A DNA stretch of 5,222 nt from M55B144 sp964550615 (GTDB taxonomy: Bacteria > Bipolaricaulota > Bipolaricaulia > UBA7950 > UBA9294), in assembly GCA_964550615.1 (NCBI GenBank), contig CAZKAB010000069.1:1-5222 (forward strand). The letters run 5' to 3'. Numbering within the stretch: the stretch's first letter is position 1; each line of letters begins with the position of its first letter. The position numbers were made by a program, and so were the translations under genes. Under the pieces are notes generated by a model. The model did no database searches, had not been told where the DNA came from, and was given only the letters and a program-made list of their open reading frames with translations. This document shows, piece after piece, positions 1-5,201 of this stretch.

Positions 1-29
1 CCAATCGGTACGCTTCCGTATGAACGCCA

Positions 30-533
30 ATGGACATATATAGATTCCTTGCCGAACACTCCATTGAATACGAGCGCGTCGACCATCCGCCGGTATTCAC
101 CTGCGAACAGGCCGAACAGCTCGTCCCGCCGATACCCGGTGCCCACACCAAGAATCTATTTGTCAGGGATAAGAAGGGGCGCCGCCACTTCCTTGTGGTG
201 GTGGGACACGACAAGGCGGTCAATCTGAAGGCGCTCTCATCCATGCTCGGAGTATCAAACCTCAGTTTCGCATCATCGGAGCGCTTGGAGAGACACCTCG
301 GGATCGAGCCAGGCGCGGTCAGCCTGTTGGCTATCGTCAACGACGTCGCAGGCGCTGTAGAAGTATTAATTGATGCGGATCTCTCGAAAGAGCCAATACT
401 GCAATGTCATCCGTTGGTGAATACAAGCACGCTCGCAATCAGTCGAAGCGACATCGAACGGATTCTGGAGATCACCGGCCATCGCTGGACGGTCGTCCCC
501 GTGCCGGAGATGACCGGACAAGACAGGGGATGA
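30..533 (+). CDS. ProXp-ala-type prolyl-tRNA editing protein (YbaK/ProX superfamily)
   Basis: This is a 167-residue stand-alone trans-editing deacylase of the YbaK/ProRS-INS superfamily. Family knowledge: ProXp-ala (formerly PrdX) hydrolyses Ala-tRNA(Pro) mischarged by prolyl-tRNA synthetase, in the cytosol. Seen in the sequence: the whole protein is the single editing domain, of usual length. The segment GAHTKNLFVRD (residues 37-47) carries the conserved lysine, K41, expected in the active site. GIEPGAVSLL (91-100) matches the glycine/proline loop, and CHPLVNTST (126-134) matches the conserved His-Pro-x-x-Asn strand near the C-terminus. The ATG at 30 gives a normal N-terminus (DIYRFLAEHSIEYERVDHPPVFT), although no strong Shine-Dalgarno sequence is visible upstream and the window begins only 29 nt before it. 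The methyltransferase gene starts 4 nt after its stop, which implies co-transcription. The exact mischarged tRNA substrate cannot be read from the sequence; the ProXp-ala subgroup is favoured over YbaK (Cys-tRNA(Pro)) by the GAHTKNLF and HPLVNTST motifs. Confidence 0.9.
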   Translation: MDIYRFLAEHSIEYERVDHPPVFTCEQAEQLVPPIPGAHTKNLFVRDKKGRRHFLVVVGHDKAVNLKALSSMLGVSNLSFASSERLERHLGIEPGAVSLLAIVNDVAGAVEVLIDADLSKEPILQCHPLVNTSTLAISRSDIERILEITGHRWTVVPVPEMTGQDRG

Positions 534-537
534 AGCA

Positions 538-1314
538 ATGAAGCTTGATTTGCGTATCAAGGCGGCCCGATACTACGACCTGAATCCGAACGCCCTCGCC
601 GACGTGACGTTCTACATCGATCACCTGCCAAGTTCGAATGCTCGCGTACTAGAGCTCGGTTGTGGCACCGGGAGGGTGTCGATCCCGCTCGCCCAGTCGT
701 GCGGCTTTCTCCAGGGCCTTGACTTATCCGACGCGATGCTCCAATTGTGTCGAGAGAAGATCGCCAAGGTCGAGCTCGGGCCGGACCGCATCGTCGTCGA
801 GCATGGCGACATCACCGACTTCGATCTTGGCTCGTCATTCGACCTGATCATTGCCCCATTTAGGGTGATTCAGAACCTCGAAACCGATGCACAGCTGGAA
901 GGCTTGTTCCGCTGCATCCACAAGCACCTCACGCCGGAAGGCCGTTGCATCTTGAACGTCTTCCATCCCAATCGTCCTCGCGAGGAGCTTCTCCGCACCT
1001 GGGTTACGGACGAGGAACAGTTCGCTTGGGAAGTGGAGCGAGGTGGGGAACGCATGACGTGCCACGACGCCCGCCGACGGCTGGTAGAAGATCCTCTGGT
1101 GTTGTATCCCGAGCTTATCTACCGCCGATGGCGCGCAGACGAAATGGTGGACGAAGTCGTCCTCCCAATCCCGATGCGCGTCTTCTACCCCGACGAATTC
1201 CTCGACATGATCCGTTCCGCTGGTTTCCCAATCACCGGCAAGTGGGGAGGATACGCCGGCGAACCCTACGGGCAAGGAAATGAGCTTGTTGTCGAGTTTG
1301 CGAGGACAAGGTAA
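538..1314 (+). CDS. class I SAM-dependent methyltransferase
   Basis: A 258-residue Rossmann-fold methyltransferase that transfers a methyl group from S-adenosylmethionine to an unidentified acceptor; it has no signal peptide or membrane segment, so it should be cytosolic. Motif I is VLELGCGTGRVSIPLA (residues 37-52), binding the SAM carboxypropyl part. The acidic post-I residue is D62 in GLDLSDAML, binding the ribose. GDITDF (90-95) is the motif near the adenine, and FDLIIAPFRVIQNL (101-114) is motif IV. The C-terminal part, YPDEFLDMIRSAGF then GNELVVEFAR, is the usual last strand pair of small-molecule methyltransferases of this broad class. The start at 538 is preceded by a purine-rich AGGGGA at 525-530 and lies 4 nt after the ProXp-ala stop, so the two are probably translated from one mRNA. 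Residues 150-205 are rich in Arg and Glu and probably form the acceptor-binding insert. I cannot assign the substrate. Confidence 0.88.
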   Translation: MKLDLRIKAARYYDLNPNALADVTFYIDHLPSSNARVLELGCGTGRVSIPLAQSCGFLQGLDLSDAMLQLCREKIAKVELGPDRIVVEHGDITDFDLGSSFDLIIAPFRVIQNLETDAQLEGLFRCIHKHLTPEGRCILNVFHPNRPREELLRTWVTDEEQFAWEVERGGERMTCHDARRRLVEDPLVLYPELIYRRWRADEMVDEVVLPIPMRVFYPDEFLDMIRSAGFPITGKWGGYAGEPYGQGNELVVEFARTR

Positions 1315-1397
1315 GTGCTTCGCTGCAACAAGAGGTTACCGGGAAGCCTCAGGATGGTTTGCTCGCGCGTGTACAATGCCTGTGTGGAGCCTTCTCC

Positions 1398-1405
1398 AAA
1401 GGAGG
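1398..1405 (+). promoter_or_regulatory. ribosome binding site deciding the deacetylase start
   Basis: AAAGGAGG is a near-perfect Shine-Dalgarno sequence ending 4 nt before the ATG at 1410. It supports that ATG over the in-frame ATG at 1359, whose extra 17 residues (rich in Cys and Gly) resemble no family N-terminus. The rest of the 95-nt gap (1315-1409) holds a TACAAT at 1372-1377 but no matching -35 sequence, so read-through from the methyltransferase is as likely as an own promoter. Confidence 0.8.
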
Positions 1406-1409
1406 AAGC

Positions 1410-2120
1410 ATGAAGATCCTTTACATCTTTCCTCATCCCGACGACGAATCCTTCGGGCCGGCGAGGGCGATGGCCACTCAAGTGCGCACCGGTCATGAGG
1501 TGTTTCTTCTCACCTTGACCAGGGGTGGTGCGACCAAGACCCGGTTCGACCTTGGATACTCCGTAGAGGAGATGGGCAAGATACGATACGAAGAGATGAA
1601 AGAAGTGGCTCAAGTGCTTCAGCTATCTGATCTCACTGTCCTAGATCTTCCCGACAGCGGCCTCAAGGAGCTTGATCCCGTGGAGATCGAGTTGGTTGCG
1701 GAAGGGCACATCGAACTCATCCGCCCGGACGTTGTTGTCACCTACCCTGTCCATGGGATAAGCGGATTCCACGATCATCTCGTCACCCATGCACTGGTGA
1801 AGCGTGTGTACGCCAACATGAGAGCCTCCGGCGTTGATTACCTCAAACGATTGGCATTTGTCACGCTTACCGAGCGACAGGCCGAACGAGCATCGGGCAA
1901 ACACATGCTCTCTTCGTCTACGGAAAGCGAAATTGACTGCATCGTGACAGCGGAGCAAGAAGACATGGAGCGATTCCAGGCCGCTCTCGACTGCTACCGA
2001 ACCTATAAGAAGATGATCGAGCAAACCGGCATCCGCGAAAAGCTTGGCCGCGAAGTCGCCTATGAATTCTTCCAAGAAGACTTTACCCCGCCGGCCGATG
2101 ACCTGTGTCAAGGACTGTGA
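1410..2120 (+). CDS. PIG-L (LmbE-like) family zinc deacetylase
   Basis: A 236-residue member of the PIG-L/LmbE family, which removes N-acetyl groups from GlcNAc-type sugars (for example GlcNAc-PI, GlcNAc-malate in bacillithiol and GlcNAc-Ins in mycothiol synthesis). The diagnostic PHPDDE lies at residues 8-13: H9 and D12 are the expected zinc ligands and D11 the general base. The second signature is HGISGFHDHLVTH (115-127), where D122-H123 match the conserved D-H of the usual GHPDH; H123 would be the third ligand. The usual His-Pro before it is replaced by Phe-His, a small departure. The N-terminus MKILYIFPHPDDE starts straight into the first Rossmann-like strand, as is normal for cytosolic members. 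It follows the methyltransferase by 95 nt on the same strand and may belong to the same transcript. The family is certain, but the substrate is not: a BshB-type role is possible, yet the body of the sequence does not clearly match BshB2. Confidence 0.9.
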   Translation: MKILYIFPHPDDESFGPARAMATQVRTGHEVFLLTLTRGGATKTRFDLGYSVEEMGKIRYEEMKEVAQVLQLSDLTVLDLPDSGLKELDPVEIELVAEGHIELIRPDVVVTYPVHGISGFHDHLVTHALVKRVYANMRASGVDYLKRLAFVTLTERQAERASGKHMLSSSTESEIDCIVTAEQEDMERFQAALDCYRTYKKMIEQTGIREKLGREVAYEFFQEDFTPPADDLCQGL

Positions 2121-2122
2121 CA

Positions 2123-2148
2123 GAACGGACAGCAACCTGTTGCCGTTC
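2123..2148 (+). other. hairpin just after the deacetylase stop
   Basis: GAACGG (2123-2128) pairs with CCGTTC (2143-2148), and inside it ACAG (2129-2132) pairs with CTGT (2137-2140) around a CAAC loop, leaving a two-base bulge. It begins 3 nt after the stop codon at 2118-2120. No T run follows, so it is not a typical intrinsic terminator. It could stabilise the 3' end of the mRNA or mark the end of the operon with Rho. Confidence 0.4.
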
Positions 2149-2537
2149 AGCGAGTGCCGGTTGAAAAGAGCCGCCCAACTGGAGTTGCATCCGAATCCCA
2201 CGAACAGGGAAGAAGCTTGTTGCAGCACTCGATAACTGCGTGCGGACTGCGACTCTCTGGTTTACGTAACACCAAAAATAAAGGCCTCGTACCTTGACCG
2301 AGTGGGGAGAACTGGCGGGCATCACTAGACTGGTGTTGGATGGAGATGCTCGTAGGGGGCAGCTCGGATTAAGGCGGAACGACGGATACGCCAGTTCGTG
2401 GGTCAGATGGACCGCCCTCCCACAAGCCAGGACAGCATCAAGAGCGCAGCCTAGGCCGCAGCTCGTGTTTACGAGGTCAGGCTGGAGAGGGCAGCCCACG
2501 CGTACTCTCCATCACACTCGCATGGACGGAGGTTCCG
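2149..2537. other. gene-free stretch upstream of the IS110 transposase, probable left non-coding end
   Basis: No credible protein was found on either strand here; open frames are short and without family motifs. The first half is AT-richer around 2261-2283. The second half is GC-rich and contains several short inverted repeats: GGGCATC/GATGCTC (2317-2323 with 2344-2350, one G-T pair), GTGGG/CCCAC (2398-2402 with 2419-2423), and three more just before the transposase. IS110-group elements normally keep a few hundred bases of non-coding sequence before the transposase, so the left end of the element probably lies inside this stretch. Its exact boundary cannot be set, because IS110 elements usually lack clear terminal inverted repeats and target duplications. 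TTGACC at 2294-2299 resembles a -35 box but has no -10 at the right distance. Confidence 0.45.
2462..2511 (+). ncRNA. structured leader before the transposase, possible bridge-RNA part
   Basis: Three stems lie within 50 nt. CTCGT/ACGAG forms a hairpin with a GTTT loop (2462-2475). GGCTG/CAGCC forms another (2480-2496). TGGAGAG (2483-2489) pairs with CTCTCCA (2505-2511) in a 7-bp stem that shares bases with the second, so those two exclude each other. The block ends 16 nt before the transposase Shine-Dalgarno sequence. In the IS110 group the bridge RNA is encoded here, 5' of the transposase. A translation-control hairpin is the alternative. Loop guide sequences cannot be identified without the element's ends. 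Confidence 0.3.
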
Positions 2538-3448
2538 ATGCACTGTATCGGCGTTGATGTCAGCAAACAAGAGCTGGTCACCTTCGACGGCACCAAGGAA
2601 CGGACCTTCCCGAACGCGAGCGGGCTGCCCGCGTTTGGGCGCTTCCTCAAACGTTCGGAGGGCGTGCTGGTGGTGTTCGAACCGACGAGCACCTACTCAC
2701 GGAGGTTAGAGACACTGTGCAGAACGCAGCGAATCTTGTGCTGTCAACTGAATCCGAGAGTCGTTCCGCATCTACGCTTGGTTGGCGGGGGAAGTTCAAG
2801 ACGGACAGCACGGACGCTTAACTCCTCTACCGCTACGGGATCGAACGTGGACAGAAGGAGGCAACACAGCTCAGCAGCGACGGGTTGGCTGAGTCCATCC
2901 AGGCACGACTGGCCTGCTACCGCGTGGCCCAGAAGGCACGGGTTGCTTACCACAACGTGCTTGAGGCGTTGAGCCAGGATCCAGCAACGTCACGAGAACT
3001 CCTGGCCGAACTCGGTGCGGGGATTGCGGAGCTGAGGGCGAAGGAGAAGGCTCATCTCAGCGCGGCACAACGGCTTGTCGAGGGAGACCAAGAGGCTTCA
3101 CGTCGACTGGATCGCCTTCTCTTGATCCCTGGCGTCGGCCCGATCACAGGACTGACTCTCCTAGCAGTATTCCGGAAGTACCCAGAGGCAAATCGAAGCC
3201 AGATTGTGGCGTTGGCCGGGTTCGATCCAATCCAGATTCAGTCAGGAACATCAGTTCACGGGAAGAGTCGGATCAGCAAGCGCGGGAACCGTGAAGTGAG
3301 CAAACGCCTGTTCGAGGCGACGCTCTCTGCCGCTCGCTACAACCCGAGTGTCCGGGCAATCTACCGGCGGCTGAAGGAAGCGGGCAAGCCGGAGAAAGTG
3401 GCGAGGATCGCTGCAGCGCGAAAGCTGCTCTTGATCGCAACGAACTAG
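2538..3448 (+). pseudogene. IS110-family transposase, frameshifted and with an internal stop
   Basis: A nearly full-length IS110-family (DEDD, Transposase_20) recombinase broken by two small lesions. GGAGG at 2528-2532 precedes the ATG. Frame 1 runs to about 2790 with D7 in GVDVSK and E48 in VVFEPTSTY. The protein then continues one base earlier, implying loss of one base in the G run at 2787-2791: FKTDSTDA (2795-2818) supplies the last two acidic residues, codons 2804 and 2813. A TAA at 2819-2821 follows, then LLYRYGIERGQKEATQ and the rest to 3448. The TAA probably replaced a glutamine CAA. The C-terminal domain has LLLIPGVGPITGL, then SGTSVHGKSRISKRGN (serine codons at 3242 and 3251, one the likely nucleophile). 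It ends at KLLLIATN, some residues shorter than many relatives. Total length is about 303 codons. Family knowledge: these enzymes recombine through a RuvC-like domain plus serine, guided by a bridge RNA from the element's non-coding end. Confidence 0.9.
2819..2821 (+). other. premature TAA in the transposase frame
   Basis: Read in the restored frame, codons before and after give FKTDSTDA-stop-LLYRYGIERG, where relatives have an ordinary residue after the TDA. A single C-to-T change of CAA would explain it. It lies 28 nt after the frameshift site, so ribosomal slippage at the G run alone would not give a full protein. Confidence 0.85.
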
Positions 3449-3466
3449 GAGTTGTGCAGCAACTCC

Positions 3467-3477
3467 CAAGCTACTCG
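3467..3477 (+). repeat. 11-bp direct repeat, copy 1 (CAAGCTACTCG)
   Basis: This copy is identical to 3620-3630, 153 bp downstream. Each copy supplies part of the 5' arm of a different hairpin in the block after the transposase. Confidence 0.6.
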
Positions 3478-3619
3478 CGACAGCGAGGAGCCAATCTACA
3501 TAAATCCGGCGAACCACCAGGAGAAACGGAGTTGGATCTAGAGCATCACTTGGGAACGGACGTTTGGCGTACAGCGCCAAACTCCGCCCTGTCCGAGCAA
3601 AGCGAGGCAGGCATTCTCG

Positions 3620-3630
3620 CAAGCTACTCG
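3620..3630 (+). repeat. 11-bp direct repeat, copy 2 (CAAGCTACTCG)
   Basis: This is the second copy of the repeat at 3467-3477. Here it runs into the 9-bp stem GCTACTCGG/CCGAGTAGC, the strongest hairpin of the block. Confidence 0.6.
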
Positions 3631-3650
3631 GGGCTACTGCCGAGTAGCCG

Positions 3651-3656
3651 TTGACA
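3651..3656 (+). promoter_or_regulatory. orphan consensus -35 box (TTGACA)
   Basis: An exact TTGACA lies 2 nt after the last hairpin, pointing right. No -10-like hexamer lies 16-18 nt downstream, where the sequence is GC-rich (around CTGACCCC), so it is unlikely to be a working local promoter. In circular IS110-family intermediates a promoter can be assembled with the -35 at the right end and the -10 at the left end; this position would suit such a half-promoter. The call is weak. Confidence 0.25.
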
Positions 3657-3670
3657 CCATTCAATACGGC

Positions 3671-3680
3671 ATCTGACCCC
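3671..3680 (-). repeat. inverted copy of the GGGGTCAGAT motif
   Basis: ATCTGACCCC here is the exact reverse complement of GGGGTCAGAT at 4966-4975, where it starts the inverted-repeat segment at the right edge. It lies 66 nt beyond the cyclase stop codon. The remaining sequence between 3649 and 3745 shows no gene and no clear terminator for either neighbour. Confidence 0.4.
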
Positions 3681-3745
3681 GCGCCTACGTTAATGCCGTT
3701 GTTCGCGGTTCAATCCTTCTCTGCAATCCTTCCGGTAATTGCGTC

Positions 3746-4672
3746 CTAAAGAACGTCTCCGCTATCCAAAATAGGTTTCATGGTAGTAGAATCCCAAATG
3801 CAACTACGGTTGCGGCCTGCGTTCTTGGCTTCGAACAATGCGATGTCCGCGCGATTGATCGACTCCTCAACGCTGACGGCAGGATCGATCATGGTAATGC
3901 CAAATGACGCAGTGACCATGATCGGCTTTGGTTCGTCTGCGCCGATGTCAAGTGCAGGCAATTCATCGCGCATACGTTCAATTATATCCGAGATTATCTG
4001 AAGAGTGGTACCCGGAAAAGACAGTAGAAATTCCTCGCCACCATATCGGTAAACTCGGTCGTACCGCCTCAGAAGTTGCTTAATATGGCTCACCCAGCCC
4101 ACAAGCATTTTGTCTCCGACGGAATGACCATAGGTATCGTTAATCGTCTTGAAATGATCCAAGTCCATCAGCGCGATGCCGCATTCATGAACGCCACGCT
4201 TGACCAACTCACGTTGTTCCCGCAGCCGGATAAGCATGCCGGTTCGGTTTTCTGCACCCGTCAACGGATCGCGATGATGAAGTAATTCTTCGAGTTCCTG
4301 TTTGAGTGAATAAATCTCCAGATGCAAATGGTCTAGAGCATTCGTAAAACTATCATAGTCCTTCTGGGAATCTAACGCCTCGTTTGTCGAAGCAAGAAGC
4401 AACCGTGCTGCAAGCTTATGCAGGCGGCGGTGCTCATTCTCGATCGCTAGGAATGCCGGGTGATCCCGAAGTGCCTGAGGCGGCGAAAGGTAATACCACT
4501 GGCCGAAGCGACAATGACGATAGGCATCATCTGCTACGTCTCGATTATCGTAGGGTAGTCGACAGATTATCGTGCGGGTGAGGTCCTTGGACCACTGCTC
4601 ATGGTTGTAAATAGCTTGATCCAGTTGCTGCAATGTCGACTGCAACTCATGCATCTCAATACTATTGAGCAT
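3746..4672 (-). CDS. dgcZ: CZB-GGDEF diguanylate cyclase, DgcZ-like
   Basis: A 308-residue cytosolic diguanylate cyclase that condenses two GTP to cyclic di-GMP and is controlled by zinc. The N-terminal CZB domain (about 10-125) has H24 in HEQW, C54 in CRFGQW, and H81 and H85 in NEHRRLH. These ligands have the same spacing as the zinc site I recall for E. coli DgcZ (YdeH; H22, C52, H79, H83). A helical link with LKQELEELLHHRDPLTG leads into the GGDEF domain. There, DLDHFKTINDTYGHSVGD (170-187) holds metal- and GTP-binding residues, GGEEF (211-215) is the active loop, and RRYD (202-205) is an intact RxxD product-inhibition site five residues before it. Family knowledge: zinc binding to CZB inhibits DgcZ, and c-di-GMP promotes attached growth. 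The ATG at 4672 is chosen over an upstream TTG at 4687 because the Shine-Dalgarno sequence lies between them. The gene is AT-richer than its neighbours and stands alone, facing the IS remnant. Confidence 0.93.
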   Translation of the reverse strand: MLNSIEMHELQSTLQQLDQAIYNHEQWSKDLTRTIICRLPYDNRDVADDAYRHCRFGQWYYLSPPQALRDHPAFLAIENEHRRLHKLAARLLLASTNEALDSQKDYDSFTNALDHLHLEIYSLKQELEELLHHRDPLTGAENRTGMLIRLREQRELVKRGVHECGIALMDLDHFKTINDTYGHSVGDKMLVGWVSHIKQLLRRYDRVYRYGGEEFLLSFPGTTLQIISDIIERMRDELPALDIGADEPKPIMVTASFGITMIDPAVSVEESINRADIALFEAKNAGRNRSCIWDSTTMKPILDSGDVL

Positions 4673-4678
4673 AGATGT

Positions 4679-4684
4679 CTCCTT
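4679..4684 (-). promoter_or_regulatory. ribosome binding site of the cyclase gene
   Basis: AAGGAG on the minus strand ends 6 nt before the ATG at 4672. It overlaps codons that would be translated if the upstream TTG at 4687 were used, so it argues for the ATG. No convincing -35/-10 pair was found in the following 130 nt. Confidence 0.8.
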
Positions 4685-4809
4685 CAATTACTTGTGAACC
4701 ATGATTAGCTTGCAGCCGTGCATGATAGCGCGACAGCACTCGTGCCATGGCTGGGACTCATCCTTACTATCCTATCATCTCGTTTAGCCTCACATATGAC
4801 ATCCGTATC

Positions 4810-4980
4810 ATGGCGCGCCATCCTACAGCAATGAAACTGCTGGAGCAAGTTCGCCAAGTGTGCCGCACCAAGCACTACTCCCCACGCACGGAGGCGTCGT
4901 ACACTTGCTGGATCGTCCACTTCCTTCGCTTCCACCGCGATGCGATGGGGTGCAGCGCAATCAACGGGGTCAGATCTTGA
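4810..4980 (+). pseudogene. integron-type tyrosine recombinase, N-terminal fragment
   Basis: Only the beginning of an integrase remains. From the ATG at 4831, KLLEQVRQVCRTKHYSPRTEASYTCWIVHFLRFHRDAMG closely follows the N-terminal SAM-like (core-binding) domain of integron integrases, whose hallmark is an RLKHYSxRTExAYVxWIRRFxxFH-like run followed by HP and MG. After DAMG the match stops: the frame continues for about nine unrelated residues (CSAINGVRS) and ends in the TGA inside the GGGGTCAGATCTTGA motif. The catalytic domain with the R...HxxR...Y residues, some 250 residues in intact enzymes, is absent from the window. The ATG at 4810 gives six extra residues; an in-frame ATG at 4747 gives an even longer, unrelated N-terminus. 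Neither has a good ribosome binding site. The normal HP before MG also seems deleted. It is inactive as a recombinase; the rest may lie beyond the window if a repeat has split the gene. Confidence 0.75.
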
Positions 4981-4990
4981 ATCATAGGGT
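4970..4990 (+). repeat. left inverted repeat (21 bp)
   Basis: It matches the reverse complement of 5202-5222 at 19 of 21 positions, with the first 14 outer bases identical. It supplies the stop codon that ends the integrase fragment's frame. Confidence 0.75.
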
Positions 4991-5201
4991 TCTTGATTCC
5001 CGTAGACTCTCCTGGTATTCAGGCTGACACGCTCACGGCCGCTGTTCTCAAGAGATGTCGGCTCGCGTGCTCCGGCGGCGAGACGTGCCGTGATACAGGC
5101 CGCCTCCATCCTTGATCCAAGAGCAGAACGGTTCCGCGGCAGCCTACTACTGCTGGATGGCAAACAAGCAGTCAACCACAAATGGGAACGGGTACTGCTA
5201 G

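Larger units (their letters stand above)
3448..3648 (+). ncRNA. hairpin-rich non-coding block after the transposase, possible bridge/seeker RNA
   Basis: Five local stems lie in 201 nt. They are GGAGTTG/CAACTCC (3448-3466, 5-nt loop), CTCGC/GCGAG with a GACA loop (3474-3487), GTTTGGCG/CGCCAAAC (3562-3582, 5-nt loop), GCGAG/CTCGC (3602-3620) and GCTACTCGG/CCGAGTAGC (3623-3648, 8-nt loop). An alternative long-range pairing joins CGGAGTTGG (3528-3536) with CCAAACTCCG (3578-3587). An 11-bp direct repeat, CAAGCTACTCG, occurs at 3467-3477 and 3620-3630. No protein-like frame fits. In the IS1111 subgroup of the IS110 family the guide RNA lies on this side of the transposase, so the block could be that RNA. 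It could also be the right-end recombination structure, or a repeat inserted next to the element. No T run makes any of these stems a clear terminator. Confidence 0.4.

Noticed and set aside
835..1275. 146-codon minus-strand frame inside the methyltransferase gene
   Set aside because: It is a shadow of the well-supported methyltransferase; the product has no motifs.
1372..1377. TACAAT as the -10 box of a promoter for the deacetylase
   Set aside because: No -35-like hexamer lies 16-18 nt upstream; the hexamer alone is weak evidence.
2123..2148. Intrinsic terminator after the deacetylase gene
   Set aside because: The hairpin is real, but no T-rich tract follows it, so it is listed only as a structure.
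1641..2228. 195-codon minus-strand frame inside the deacetylase gene
   Set aside because: It is a shadow frame opposite a gene whose catalytic motifs are clear.
2258..2283. Palindrome around TTACGTAA followed by an A-rich run, as a minus-strand terminator
   Set aside because: The pairing needs a bulge and almost no loop, and on the minus strand the T run would precede rather than follow the hairpin.
2787..2821. Programmed -1 frameshift in the transposase at the G run
   Set aside because: The shift direction is right, but the heptamer is not an ideal slippery site and an in-frame TAA follows 28 nt later, so slippage would still not give a full protein. Two mutations are the simpler reading.
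3649..4810. dgcZ as the first cassette of an integron (integrase fragment pointing away, attI between)
   Set aside because: The orientation fits, but I found no GTTRRRY crossover site near 4680-4810 and no attC-like RYYYAAC...GTTRRRY pair after the dgcZ stop.
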